DNA of 64,000 bases from Inonotus obliquus (taxonomy: Eukaryota; Basidiomycota; Agaricomycetes; Hymenochaetales; Hymenochaetaceae). Below, in pieces: positions 11,756 to 21,558 of this stretch. Under the pieces are notes generated by a model that saw only the letters and a program-made list of their open reading frames with translations, did not search any database and was not told the origin of the DNA. The translations under genes and the position numbers were made by a program. Position 1 is the stretch's first letter. Each line of letters opens with the position of its first letter. The DNA is taken from contig JAJHTX010000013.1 of NCBI GenBank assembly GCA_032164295.1, forward strand, positions 186,001 to 250,000. Reading direction: 5' to 3'.

Positions 11756-13109
11756 ATGTATCGAGGATGAGAGGATGTTACACGGGGAAACTCTACTGTT
11801 ATGTTCAAAATTAACAAGAAGTAGATTATAGAACAGAAAATATCTGCCATTAGATTGTGGAACGCGAAAATATCTGCCATTAGATTATGGAACGCACAAG
11901 TGGGCGTCATTCATGTTGATGAGGCGTTCAGTTTTTGCACGCAAACTTGCGACTCGCAAGACTGAGACTTCTTTGCTTTTCCTTAGCGCAAATTCAACAG
12001 CAGCTCTCAGTTCAGTAATTCAAGAACACTTAGTACCACGATCGAGAAAGAAGAGGGATATGAACACTTTTTGATGAGAAAAATGAGAACCAGCCCGGAT
12101 AACAAGTGGACTTTTTTGAAATGGATTGGTATTACTCACCTAATCGTCCTCCAAGGATCTGGAGCTCGCCACCTAACCATTCACCCTGCTAACATTGCAC
12201 CACGCAGAGCAGGAAACCCCGGACGCCACACGAGGGCTCACAAGCAAGGAAGCTCGCCATCATTAGAAGAAACGCGATGTCGAAAAGTCGACTAAGTATC
12301 TCGTCCGTACGTCATGCACTAGCCAGGGATTTCGAAATAAGTGAATGCATTGTATTGAACTAATGAAGACGAAGCATCACTCTCATAGGTTGTATGGGGT
12401 ATGGAGTCTACAGAAATGGGGAGGAGCACATGTTCGTGACTCTGGTTTCACGACCGAGCCGAGTTGAAGAGTGGATCGGAAGTAACCGAGAAACTCGGGT
12501 ACGACCGTCCCACCTCTGACAAGTTACCCTCAACCACCGGTGGCACAACTTGATCTCCCCTCCCCTTCAAAACTCTCTCGAGACTGATCTCTGGTGTAAC
12601 TCGTTTTGTGATAAATGTGCGAGCGGTAGCTTTCGTGCAAGCCCGTTGACTTTCGCATTTGAATGGTACTTTCTAGCTCTCGTGTCTAATGTCTCATCAC
12701 TCTCAGGTGGTCTGTGGTGTTAACTAAGTTGTTCTCGGACGACGGTAGAGCTCCTCGAACTCGATGTCTTCCAAGACAGGCTCGTTCCCCCGGTCTTTGG
12801 TCTCTCTGCCAGTGCGTGAGCGTTCTTTTGTAGCGTCTCAGTTGTATCGATTGCAGTGGTATCGGTATCCCAAGATAGTGCGAGTCATAAATGATAGATA
12901 TAGATGTATTGTATGTAAGCTACGGAATATACCAAGTTACATACATTTCATCACTATCTCTACCACTAGTAAGCACTATCACCGTATATTTTCCATTCAA
13001 TATTCTACTCTTTGTTATCTCTGAGCATAACACCTCTCCCCCCTTTCTCCCGCGTAACACCTTCACTGTCCTCATCCACTACATTCACCGATCACCATGG
13101 TAACCAACT
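11756..13109. other. Gap between U0 and U1; cassette 3' flank
   Basis: No intact gene is seen. From about 12850 to 13109 the sequence is the conserved 3' flank of cassette U1 (GAGCATAACA block and ATTCACCGATCACC). A similar but weaker match starts near 12590, so a further cassette may have been lost here. The frame at 12071-12295 has no support. Confidence 0.5.
11836..11895 (+). repeat. Tandem 30-bp direct repeat, two copies
   Basis: Two adjacent 30-bp units (11836-11865 and 11866-11895) differ at one base (ATTGTGG versus ATTATGG). A partial third copy precedes them (ATTATAGAAC). The repeat is absent from the other cassettes. Confidence 0.8.
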
Positions 13110-13289
13110 CTACTCCTTGGTACCAAAATTCTTGTCCCATCTCGCATTAGCTGCCTTAGCCTTGTCCGAATCGGAGTCAGTCGAATGTTTCTTTGTTGTT
13201 GTCTTTTTGTTATCATCCTCTTCTTTGAACGACAGCCTCTTCTTTGGTGGTTTTGGTACGAATTCTTTCCCACCTGGTTGTTCACTCAT
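13110..13289 (-). CDS. Cassette U1: small Lys-rich protein, 59 aa
   Basis: This ORF of 59 aa begins MSEQPGGKEF and ends WDKNFGTKE, directly before the conserved cassette tail (GGTNACCATGGTGATCGGTGAATG form). It contains KKRLSF near residue 16, at the place where sister cassettes carry K-x-V-x-F. The body is Lys/Asp/Thr-rich and probably disordered, with no signal peptide or membrane segment. The start is fixed by the shared leader and a TATAAG about 100 nt upstream. No family is recognised. Unlike most sisters it ends in TAG without a GTAAGT at the stop. Confidence 0.55.
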   Translation of the reverse strand: MSEQPGGKEFVPKPPKKRLSFKEEDDNKKTTTKKHSTDSDSDKAKAANARWDKNFGTKE

Positions 13290-13826
13290 CTTAGCTTCTC
13301 TGTGGGACTCCTTGAAGATTTGGTACTAGCTTGGATGGTAATGTATGTTATGTGGGGAGCAACATCATGCGCCACCCACCCCTTGTTCTTATACCTTCGT
13401 GATAGAGAGAGCAAACTACTTGGACAGGAAAAAAAGCAAACTAAAAATGGCGAGCGATTACTTAGACGCAAAGTTAATTGTTATCGATAAGACTTATTAT
13501 CTTGGCTCGATAGTTTTACCCTGGGCTTGTGTGTCAAATGGTCTGTGGAGTGGTCTCTTATTGCAAAATCGACCTGTTAACTAAAATATTATGTTTACCC
13601 ATTTTACTTGAAATCTTTCAGGCTAAGATAGTACGAGTCGCCCATTACTAGCAGATGATGAACGCATTTTATATAAACTATGGAATATACCATATTGCTT
13701 TATATATATTCTACTCTTTATTATCTATGAATATAACAATCGAGTCAACGCCAGTTGTCCCCGCGTAACATCCTCTCATCCTCACTCTCTACATTCACCG
13801 ACCGGCGACCATCGGGGTAGCAAGCT
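13290..13826 (-). repeat. Cassette spacer U1/U2
   Basis: One copy of the conserved inter-ORF spacer: leader and TATAAG of U1 at the left, then the 3' flank of U2 at the right (GAGTAGAATA, TTATATAAA, GCGTTCATC blocks). The centre is shorter than in later units. Confidence 0.75.
13388..13393 (-). promoter_or_regulatory. TATAAG box of U1
   Basis: TATAAG on the minus strand lies 99 nt upstream of the U1 start, in the same context (AGGTATAAGAAC) as in U3 and U4. Confidence 0.55.
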
Positions 13827-14207
13827 TTACTTACTCCGAGTCTCTACATTAGCACCTTCGTCGTCGTGCCTCCGGTCTTTCAGCCATCTACCAAACTTCA
13901 ATTTACTTTTCTCTTTGCTATTCTTCAGCCATTCCTTACATTTCACTTTTCCTCTCTTTTTGCTAATCTTGGCCTCAGTCTTTGGTTCTTCCTCTCTAAT
14001 CTCCTCTGTAGGGCTTTGTGGCCCGGGTTTATCACCAGTCTCGGCGCTCCTCAGGCAAGACTTTGCTGGTTTCATTTTAGAATCTGTAGGAGTACTTGCT
14101 GGTTTCTCCTTTTCAACGAAGTCTAGATTGAATTCGACTTTCTTTCTTCCAGTACTGTTTAGATTTTGGGGCCGTTTGGTTTCTTCTTCACTTGGTTGTC
14201 CGGTCAT
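13827..14207 (-). CDS. Cassette U2: charged protein, 126 aa
   Basis: The ORF starts MTGQPSEEE and encodes 126 aa rich in Lys, Glu and Ser. KKVEF lies at about residues 22-26, followed by a Pro/Ser/Thr region (SCLRSAETGDKPGPQSP) and a basic helix (KCKEWLKNSKEKSKLKFG). It ends ETRSK with the stop inside AGTAAGTAAAGC. No known domain is seen; it is probably a soluble, mostly disordered intracellular protein. It is the only unit whose body has a clear relative in the array (U7, which is broken). Start choice rests on the shared leader ending CCACCAAAAAGAACAA. Confidence 0.6.
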   Translation of the reverse strand: MTGQPSEEETKRPQNLNSTGRKKVEFNLDFVEKEKPASTPTDSKMKPAKSCLRSAETGDKPGPQSPTEEIREEEPKTEAKISKKRGKVKCKEWLKNSKEKSKLKFGRWLKDRRHDDEGANVETRSK

Positions 14208-14704
14208 TTGTTCTTTTTGGTGGAGCTTAACGACTTCAATTATTCTATGCTTGAATGGTAATGTATGTTATGTGGGAAGCAACATTATGAGAGGGAGGGG
14301 GAGGGGGTCCCCATCCTTTCGTTCCTTATACCTTCGCAATAGAGAGCGCAAACTACGAATACGAAAAAAAAAGCAAAATTGAAATTGGAAAAAAAGAGCA
14401 TGATTATGTAATGCGACGACTCGACGAGCAAATATTTGTATGCAAAGTTGCCGATAGCTTGACTCGATAACACAGCGCTGCGCCTGTGTGTCGAATGAAA
14501 CGAGCTCGAGAATCTTCAAGATAATACGAGTCTCTCATGCTAGTAGATCGGATGAACGCATTTTATATATGCTATAGAAAATACCAAGCTACATATTCTA
14601 CTCTTTGTTATCTATGAGCATAACAATCGAGTCAATGCCTTTTCCCCGTGTAACATCCTCACGTCCTCAATCTCTACATTCACCGGCCACCGGGATAACA
14701 GAAC
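14208..14704 (-). repeat. Cassette spacer U2/U3
   Basis: A complete conserved spacer. In minus-strand order: 3' flank of U3, an upstream block (AGCTTGACTCGATAACAC read on plus), the GGGGGTCCCC element at 14303-14312, the TATA box and the U2 leader. Confidence 0.8.
14325..14330 (-). promoter_or_regulatory. TATAAG box of U2
   Basis: TATAAG on the minus strand lies 118 nt upstream of the U2 start. A GGGGACCCCC element follows about 15 nt downstream. Confidence 0.55.
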
Positions 14705-15028
14705 TTACTTTTTATAATCCTGACTCTGTTCTGCTTTTATTTTTACAGCAGCAAGTTCATCTTCAAGTTCCTGAACCTCTCTTTCAAGCTGATCTATTCT
14801 TGCTTGCCTTTTTACAGCAGCAAGGTCATCTTCAAGGTCCTGAACCTCTCTTTCAAGCCGACCTATTTCCTCTTGGTAGGCAGACACGCCCCAGTCCTTA
14901 CGCTTTTGCCTTTCAAGCTCTTCCGTTCTCGCGGCATTGAGGCGTATCTTCTTCCCTTGTTCAAATGACAACCCTTTACTCGTTGGTTTTGAGGATCGTC
15001 CATGTTCTTCACCTCGTTCTTCGCTCAT
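14705..15028 (-). CDS. Cassette U3: coiled-coil protein, 107 aa
   Basis: The ORF begins MSEERGEEHG and has KGLSFEQGKK near residue 19. The C-terminal half is a strong heptad coiled coil built from two near-identical repeats (LEREVQDLEDDLAAVK and LEREVQELEDELAAVK). The DNA shows the same tandem duplication at about 14745-14865. It ends DYKK with the stop at AAGTAAGT. It probably oligomerises. The body is unrelated to its neighbours in the array although both spacers match. TATA and leader are present. Confidence 0.62.
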   Translation of the reverse strand: MSEERGEEHGRSSKPTSKGLSFEQGKKIRLNAARTEELERQKRKDWGVSAYQEEIGRLEREVQDLEDDLAAVKRQARIDQLEREVQELEDELAAVKIKAEQSQDYKK

Positions 15029-15542
15029 TTGTCCTTCTTGGTAGAACTTACTTGACTCGACTCGGAAGAGATGTTATGCTTGAATGCTGACGTATGTTAC
15101 GTGGCGCGGAGCAACGTTATGAGATGGAGAGAGAGAGGAGGAGAGGGGGGGTCCCCCATCCATCTGTTCTTATACCTTCGCGATAGAGAGCGCAAACTAC
15201 TTTGATACGAAAAAAAGCAAAATTGAAACGGGAAAAAGCAATATGATTATGTCATGTGACGTGCGACGAGCAAATATTTGTACGCAAAGCTGTCGACAGC
15301 TTGACTCTTGATAACACAGGACTGCGCCTGAGTGTCGAATGAAACGAACCCGAGAATCTTCGAGAAAATACGACCAGTAGATCGGATGAACGCATTTTAT
15401 ATAGGCTATGGAATATACCGAGCTACATATTCTACTCTTTGTTATCTATGAGCATAACAATCGAGTCACTCCTTTTCCCCGCGTAACATCCCCACTGCAC
15501 ATCCTCACTCTCTACATTCACCGACCACTGGGATAGCAGACA
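15029..15542 (-). repeat. Cassette spacer U3/U4
   Basis: A complete spacer almost identical to the U4/U5 one over the leader, GA-rich tract, GGGGGTCCCCC (15147-15157), TATA box and the GATAACACAG block. Confidence 0.8.
15169..15174 (-). promoter_or_regulatory. TATAAG box of U3
   Basis: TATAAG on the minus strand lies 141 nt upstream of the U3 start, next to GGGGGTCCCCC. Confidence 0.55.
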
Positions 15543-15899
15543 TCACTTACTAGTCTTTGATGAGTGTCTTTTTGCAATAGCCTTTCCATCTTTAAGAGCG
15601 TTCAGCATTTCTTGAACGTCTCCCATCTTCTTTTCGGTAGACTCTTTCCATTCCTCAAAACTTTGCCCTTTCTTAGGCTCTCCATCACTGGGCTCTTCCT
15701 CTCCCTGTTCCTTGTTACCAGGAGTCTCACCATGAGTCACCATGCTGATCTTGGCCATAGACACAGGATTGCCCGAGCCACGGTCATACGTGTGTATCTT
15801 GGGCGCATTGCCAAATTGAATACTCTCTACACTATCAGTATCTGGTATTTTTGAGCCTGAGGGGGATTTATCGCGTTCTTTTCCTTTCTTTTTGCTCAT
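15543..15899 (-). CDS. Cassette U4: charged protein, 118 aa
   Basis: The ORF begins MSKKKGKERDK and encodes a Lys/Glu/Ser-rich protein. VESIQF near residue 24 sits at the position of the V-x-F motif of sister units. The C-terminal third (FEEWKESTEKKMGDVQEML) is helical and possibly coiled coil. It ends SSKTSK, and the stop overlaps GTAAGTGA. There are no membrane or secretion signals. The body has no relative in the array. The leader and TATA are conserved. Confidence 0.6.
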   Translation of the reverse strand: MSKKKGKERDKSPSGSKIPDTDSVESIQFGNAPKIHTYDRGSGNPVSMAKISMVTHGETPGNKEQGEEEPSDGEPKKGQSFEEWKESTEKKMGDVQEMLNALKDGKAIAKRHSSKTSK

Positions 15900-16647
15900 T
15901 TGTTCTTCTTGGTGGAACTCGACTCGACTCGGAAGACCTGATGTTTTGCTTGAATGCTACGTGGCGTGGAGCAACGTTATGAGATGGAGAGAGAGAGAGG
16001 AGGAGAGGGGTCCCCCATCCCTCTGTTCTTATACCTTCGCGATAGGGAGCGCAAACTACTTTGATACGAAAAAAAGCAAAATTGAAATGGGAAAAAGCAA
16101 TATGATTATGTCATGTGACGTGCGACGAGCGAATATTTGTACGACGCAAAGTTGTGGCGCATGGCCCATGTGGGTGTTGTTTTGTTTTCTCGATAAGACT
16201 TGTTGGCTTGGCGTGATAATACAGCCCATGGACCAGCCAGTGAGTGTCGAACAGTGACTCGTAGCCTCTTGAAATCTTTCAAGCTACTAGGATAGTACGA
16301 GTCGCCCATACTACATAGTACATACTAGTAGTAGATCGGATGAACGTCACAGTCATTTTGTAAACTATGATGGAATATCGTACTACCAAATTACACCGTG
16401 CCAGACGTTCTACTCTTTGGTATCTAGTTGGACATAACAAACGACTCAGAGTCATGACTCATCTCCCCTTCCCCCCCTTCGCAACGATTCTCACATCTTC
16501 CACTGGCAAGTCGAGTCACGCAGTACACTACATTCACCGACCACCATAATACCAAACTTCACTTACTTCGAGGCCCTGCCGCCGGCCCGGCCTGCCCGTG
16601 ATGATTCCTCTTCTGCATCTCATCTGCATCAGCACCTTTCAAGTCAG
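15900..16647 (-). repeat. Cassette spacer U4/U5
   Basis: This contains the U4 leader and promoter (GGGGTCCCCC at 16007-16016) and the 3' flank of U5. The left part matches the U3/U4 spacer; the right part (16130-16560) has diverged. The stretch 16566-16647 looks like the displaced coding tail of U5, ending at a conserved GAAGTAAGTG. Confidence 0.7.
16028..16033 (-). promoter_or_regulatory. TATAAG box of U4
   Basis: TATAAG on the minus strand lies 129 nt upstream of the U4 start, in the same context as the U3 box. Confidence 0.55.
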
Positions 16648-17046
16648 TCACGCTGAGTCTTCTGGCAACCCCAACCATGCAGCAGTATTTTTCTTCCTTC
16701 GTCTTAACTCCGCTTCCCTTTCCTTTTCCTCAGCTTCCTTTAATACCTTTATCTTGGCTTCCCTTTTCGCGGTGGCTTCCTTTTGCCTTTCCTCAGCTTC
16801 CTCACTGACAGCTTCAACAGGCTTTTCCGCTCCCCCAAGTTCCCCTTTTCTAGCCCTCTGCGCTCTTCTTTCTTTACGACGCTTCCATTTTATCTCAAGT
16901 AACTCGGCTTCAGTAAGAGGAGCCTCAAATTCTTCAACTCTAATGTGCGGGTTGAATGAGACGTTATTTCCTCTACTATTTGGGGTTCTCCTGGGTCGTT
17001 CGGATTCGTTATCACTGCCTGGTTCAGGTTTTCCGCTCATCGTCAC
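16648..17046 (-). CDS. Cassette U5: Glu/Arg-rich helical protein, 132 aa
   Basis: The ORF begins MTMSGKPEPGSD; MSGK at 17040 is the alternative start. NNVSF lies near residue 28. Most of the remainder is one long charged helix (KWKRRKERRAQRARKG and EEAEERQKEATAKREAK). It stops at 16648. The sister-type C-terminal tail and GTAAGT are found 80 nt further on in another frame, so the original C-terminus may have been cut by a frameshift. The first dozen codons and everything upstream match U8 almost exactly, whereas the bodies do not. Confidence 0.58.
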   Translation of the reverse strand: MTMSGKPEPGSDNESERPRRTPNSRGNNVSFNPHIRVEEFEAPLTEAELLEIKWKRRKERRAQRARKGELGGAEKPVEAVSEEAEERQKEATAKREAKIKVLKEAEEKEREAELRRRKKNTAAWLGLPEDSA

Positions 17047-17214
17047 GGTCGTTTATGTTCTTTGTGGGAATTGAACTTGAACTTGAACTTGAACTTGAAG
17101 AGTTGAGCTGGTAGTATGCTCAAACGCTCGAACGCTCGAACGCTCGAACGATGACGTACAACTGACAAATGTACGTTATGGGAGAGGGGGAGTCCCGTCC
17201 TTTCGTTCCCGGGC

Positions 17215-17220
17215 CTTATA
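17215..17220 (-). promoter_or_regulatory. TATAAG box of U5
   Basis: TATAAG on the minus strand lies 169 nt upstream of the U5 start. The element next to it is GGGGGAGTCCC, a variant of GGGGGTCCCCC. Confidence 0.45.
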
Positions 17221-18701
17221 CATACCACATACTGTGACCTTTGTAAGAAACGCAAAGTTGCAAATTACTTTGATAGGAATAACGAACACGAAAGAAAAAG
17301 CAAAGTTGGAATTGGAGTTGGAATTGGAAAAAGGCAATATCAATATCAATAATAATATCAATATCAATGTGGCGAACGTTGCGAATGTGGCGAGCGAATG
17401 TGGCGAACGAACGTGACGAACTTGAATGTAGTGGAATAAAGCAAAGCAATGAGCAATGAACAATGAGCAATGAGCAATGTTAATATGACGCCTTGCTCCT
17501 TGGTCCTTGAATACACAAAACAGAGTGGTTATGTAATTAGTAATTAGTACGGTTTTCAGGTTTCAGGTTTCAGGTTTATAGTTTCGAATTCGATGGTTGT
17601 CGCAGGGCTGGGGACGGGCCCCGGGGACGACTCGGAGGGGGACGATGGGGACGTGAAGGGAAGGGAAGGGATGTATATGGGGAGCCTGGAGCCTGGACTC
17701 ACTCTGGTCTGGAGGATGGAGGATGGAGGATGGAGGATGGAATGGAGGATGGGGGATGGAGGATGGGGGATGGGGGATGGGTCACGAATCGAATCACGAC
17801 GCAACATGCACACGCGAACACGCGAACACGCGAACACGGAACACGGGACATGAATATTGAAGTAAGTAAGTATCACCAGCAAGATCAATTACAATATCAA
17901 ATCAGTAATAACAGCAAGATTAAAGGTCAAAGATCAGCACTCAACACTCAGCACTCAGCAGTATCGAAAGTAGAAAGTCTCGAAAGTAGAAAGTATCGAA
18001 AGCATCGAAAGTATCTCAGTATCAAACTTCAACTTCAACTTCAACTATCGACACAACGGAGTGTCAAGTGTCGAGTGTCGAGCGTCGAGTATCGAGTATC
18101 CAGTGACGAGTATCGAATTTCGAGTATCCAGTGACGAGTATATCAGGTATATCAGGTAAATGTCATGTATCATGTATCATGTATCGTTCATCGTGTATCT
18201 ATTCAGTACTATGTCCGCATGGAGGATGGAGGATAGAGGATGGAGGATGGAGGATGGAGGATGGAGGAGAAGGGGTCTAGGTATATCATATGTAACGAGT
18301 AACGAGTCCGTTTATCTGCATATCTGCATATCTGTATACGCAGGACAGCAATGAAGAATGAGAAGTAAGCAGTGAGAAACGAGAAGTGAGAAGCGAAGAA
18401 TCAGGATTGAGAAGTGAAGAACGAGAAGTAAGTAGTGAGAAGTAAGAAGTAAGAAGTAAGAAGTAAGACGTGATATGACGGAGAGAAATAGTCAATTATC
18501 AATCAGTAAGTATAACCTCATCGCGCGCAAAAAAACGTCGACAGTTCAAATCAAAAAAGGTTCAAAAAAAGTTCCAAGAAAAGGTTCCAAGAAAGTAAGA
18601 AAGCAAGAAAGTAAGAGCAACGAGAAAACCTCATCAAACATCAAACATCAAGCATCAAGTAAAAAGTATCAAACATCAAACATCACCACCTAAAACCAAC
18701 C
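17221..18701. repeat. Simple-repeat island, copy 1
   Basis: A non-coding mosaic of short degenerate repeats: AATATC (17335-17370), a GGATGGA minisatellite (17710-17781 and 18220-18268), GAACACGC, GAAAGTA, GAGTATC and GAAGTAA. Open frames here are artefacts of the repeat period. It lies between the U5 promoter and the 3' end of the truncated KRE6-like gene. Confidence 0.7.
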
Positions 18702-20688
18702 TCAACACAACCTCCACATCTTAACCGAATCAATCCTCAACGCCCTCTCATCATCACTCTCCGGCCACGTCCTCCCCCACACATCCTGCCCCCTCGCAAA
18801 ATCCCACATCGCCCTCCCCCCACTCCCATCAAACCACATCTTCCCCCCCTCCCCATCCGGAAACCACCCACTCGTGCCCCCAACAGCCACATCCACAATC
18901 AAATAAAACTCCTGGTCAAACGGCGCACTGTTCGGCTGCCCCTCCCAGATATTCTGCACCACGGACGCGAGGCTCCCGTTTGTGGACGTTTGGGGGAAGT
19001 TGCCCAGTTGGAAGAAGGAGCGGGAGGTGAGGGAGAGGGAGAGCATGCTGTGCAGGCGGTTGTCGACTGAGATCCGCATGAAGGAGGGCGTCCATTCGAG
19101 GGTGTATGTGTGGAAGGAGGAGGAGTAGGATGAACGTTTTTGGGATTGCCATCCGGGGGCGTTTGCTATTACTGTTTCGAGGGGACCCCAGTTTAGGGAG
19201 GAACGGACAAAGTTGTTGCCTTGCTGCGGGTATGAGGGGGAGTTTCCGCGCGCTTCGACGATCTATTCGTCATTCGTAAGAAAAGAGAAAAAAATACGAT
19301 AGATAGATAGGTTCACGTACATCAATTTCCCCACTCCTGGGCCAAGCACCATACTTTTCATCTTTCGGCAACATCCAAATCGCAGGCCAAAGCCAATCCC
19401 CTCTAGGCATCTTCGCAACAATCTCAACTTTCCCATAAGCAATACTAACACTATCCCTCGTACTAATCCTCGCACTCTTAACAGGATTAATAACCGTATT
19501 CGAACTGGAACTGCTCGTCACTCCACAAGCAGATACGTTGAACGTTTCGGTACATCCTGTGAGGTTATATGTATACCCGTTGAATATAGCGTCTGAACCG
19601 ATTTCGTCGGAAGTGAAGGTGGGCATGATGTAGAGTTGGTTGTTTTTGATGTAGAGGTTCTCGGAGGAGTCGGTCATCATTTGGAATTCACCGTTCCCGA
19701 ACCCGCCGAGTGAAACGTTTTTGGTCCATATGTCGGTGTTGAATGTGTTGAAGTTGTCGTCCAAGACGGAACAGAGGTTTCCTTCGATCGTTTGTACGCT
19801 CCTATTTATATGAATATAATGATGGTATATCTCGTTGGTTTGAATGATTGAAGAGTGATGGGAAGTGATACGCACGTATATCCGAAGAAGATGACCACTG
19901 CACCGACGGCAATGCCAATCCACATGATACAGAACGTCAACCACCATGCAGCGCGTTCTGCCTTGTCGCGTTTCTTCATCCATGGTTTCTCCGTTACTGT
20001 TCACCATTAACCACATTATCGTCGTTAGTTGTGTGAATCATCGACCCATCGCACGTATAGCACGAATACGACATCCAACCACCATCATGTCAAGAACCCA
20101 AAGAAGAAAAGAAAAAGGCAGCAGTCAGTAATCAGTCTTCCGCAGCACACTCTTCCGCAGCACAACTCAAGAACGCAAGAACGAAACACAAGGAAGTCAA
20201 GAGTCAAGAAAGTCGAGTCCAAGAGTCAAGAGTCAAGAGAAAAGTAGACGTGAGTGGGAAGGGAGATTACGCGGACATGTGATTTCACACGCAGGCAATT
20301 CGGCCAAGCCTAGCCGACATACTCATATTTCACCTCACCTAATCTCTCTCTCACTTCTCTCTCCATCCTTCCCGTTACTCCCAACCACTCCCAACCAACA
20401 CCAAATAGGGATACGAACCCGTAGCCCAACCCAAACGAAACAAAAAAGACAAAAAGACTCACAACTAATCTTCCACTGCAACGCACTACTCGGTAACGGC
20501 TCCTTCTTCCCAGGCAACGCAAGTGCCGTATTACTCCCCGACCCAACGCCATTATACGCATATGCGTAACCGCCGAATAGACCGCTGCTTCGTCCATCGG
20601 GTGTCTCTGTTGGGTTTGGTTTGAAAGATGAAGGAGAAATAGGTGTTAGTATGCGTTGATCGGGGTGATTGGAGAATGGAGGATACAT
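18702..20688 (-). CDS. 5'-truncated KRE6/SKN1-like GH16 copy
   Basis: Exons 20463-20688, 19876-19996, 19321-19801 and 18702-19262 join in frame (462 aa). They correspond to exons 3-6 of the complete gene at 23714-28385. The 773-residue N-terminal exon and exon 2 are missing. An ATG at 20688 (MYPPFSNHPD), in former intron sequence, reads in frame into exon 3 and could serve as a new start. The membrane segment (about residues 92-114) and the GH16 signature E-I-D-I-V-E across the exon 5/6 junction are intact. Exon 3 has an Arg to Trp change and a changed last base. No promoter was inherited, and the 3' flank of cassette U7 lies upstream. It may be a live short form or an unexpressed fragment. 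Confidence 0.6.
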
Positions 20689-20695
20689 AGTGCAT

Positions 20696-21125
20696 TCACC
20701 GACCGCCGGTATAGCAAGCTTTACTTACTCCGAGTCTTTGATGATTCCCCTGGCTCCATGCTGCATTAGCACCTTCGTTTTCGCGCCTCTGGCCTTTCAG
20801 CCATTCACCAAACCTTTTCCTTTTCTCTTTGCTATTCTCCAGCCATTCCTTACATTTCATTTTTCCTCTCTTTTTGCTAAGCTCGGCTTCAGCCTTTGGT
20901 ACTTCCTCGCTAATCTCCTCTGTAGGGCTTTGTGGCCCGGGTTTATCACCAGTCTCGGCTCTCCTCAGGCAAGACTTTGCTGGTTTCTCCTCTGGTCTTG
21001 GAACTTGTTGGAGTCTTTGTCGGTTCCTCCTCTTCAACGACGTTTGATCTGAATGCGACTTTCTTTCCTCCACTACTTAGATTTTGGGGCCGTTCGGATT
21101 CTTCTTCACTTGGTTGTCCGGTCAT
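20696..21125 (-). pseudogene. Cassette U7: frameshifted relative of U2
   Basis: The start (MTGQPSEEESE) and KKVAF motif match U2. A 7-base insertion near codon 47 shifts the frame and leads to a stop at 20946. The downstream body continues in another frame and still matches U2 closely (SCLRRAETGDKPGPQSP, KCKEWLENSKEK). The promoter is also damaged: the segment with GGGGTCCCC and TATAAG, about 95 bp in U2, is deleted, joining TGCTTGA to CCTTCG at about 21170. Loss of both frame and TATA box indicates a pseudogene. Confidence 0.75.
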
Positions 21126-21558
21126 GTTCTTCTTGGTGGAGCTTAACGACTTCAATTGTTCTGTGCTTGACCTTCGTGATAGAGAGCGCGAACTACAAAC
21201 ACGAACAAAAGCAAAATTGAAATTGGAAATGGCAGTATGATTAGTCACTATGTCATATGTCATGCAACAAGCAAATATCTGTATGCAAAGTTGTCGATAG
21301 CTTGACTCGATAACACAGTGCTGCGCCTGAGCGTCGAATGAAACGAACTCGAGAATCTTCAAGATAGTACGAGTAGTAGATCGGATGAACGCATTTTATA
21401 TAAACTATGGAATATACCAACATTATTGGCTACTAGTATATTCTGTCATTTGTTATCTATGAGCATAACAAACGACTCAGAGTCACCACCTTTCCCTCGC
21501 GTAACATCCCCACAACCTCACTCCATTCACCGACCACCGACCACCGGGATAGAAAGCT
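21126..21558 (-). repeat. Cassette spacer U7/U8
   Basis: A shortened spacer: the U7 leader lacks its TATA region, but the GATAACACAG block, GCGTTCAT block and 3' flank of U8 are conserved. Confidence 0.75.

Larger units (their letters stand above)
16990..20690. repeat. Segmental duplication, copy 1 (3.7 kb)
   Basis: This segment aligns with 21945-25735: first codons and promoter of U5/U8, a run of degenerate simple repeats, and exons 6 to 3 of the KRE6/SKN1-like gene. Identity is very high in the exons (few substitutions) and lower in the simple repeats. The right end breaks in GGAGAATGGAGGATA and abuts the 3' flank of cassette U7. Confidence 0.85.

Noticed and set aside
11836..11895. 30-bp direct repeat as a transposon footprint
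   Set aside because: No terminal inverted repeats, target-site duplication or transposase sequence is near it; a tandem duplication is simpler.
20310..20688. Copy 1 of the KRE6-like gene as a simple dead fragment
   Set aside because: I did not call it a pseudogene because all retained exons, splice sites and the catalytic signature are intact and an in-frame ATG is available; the status is left open.
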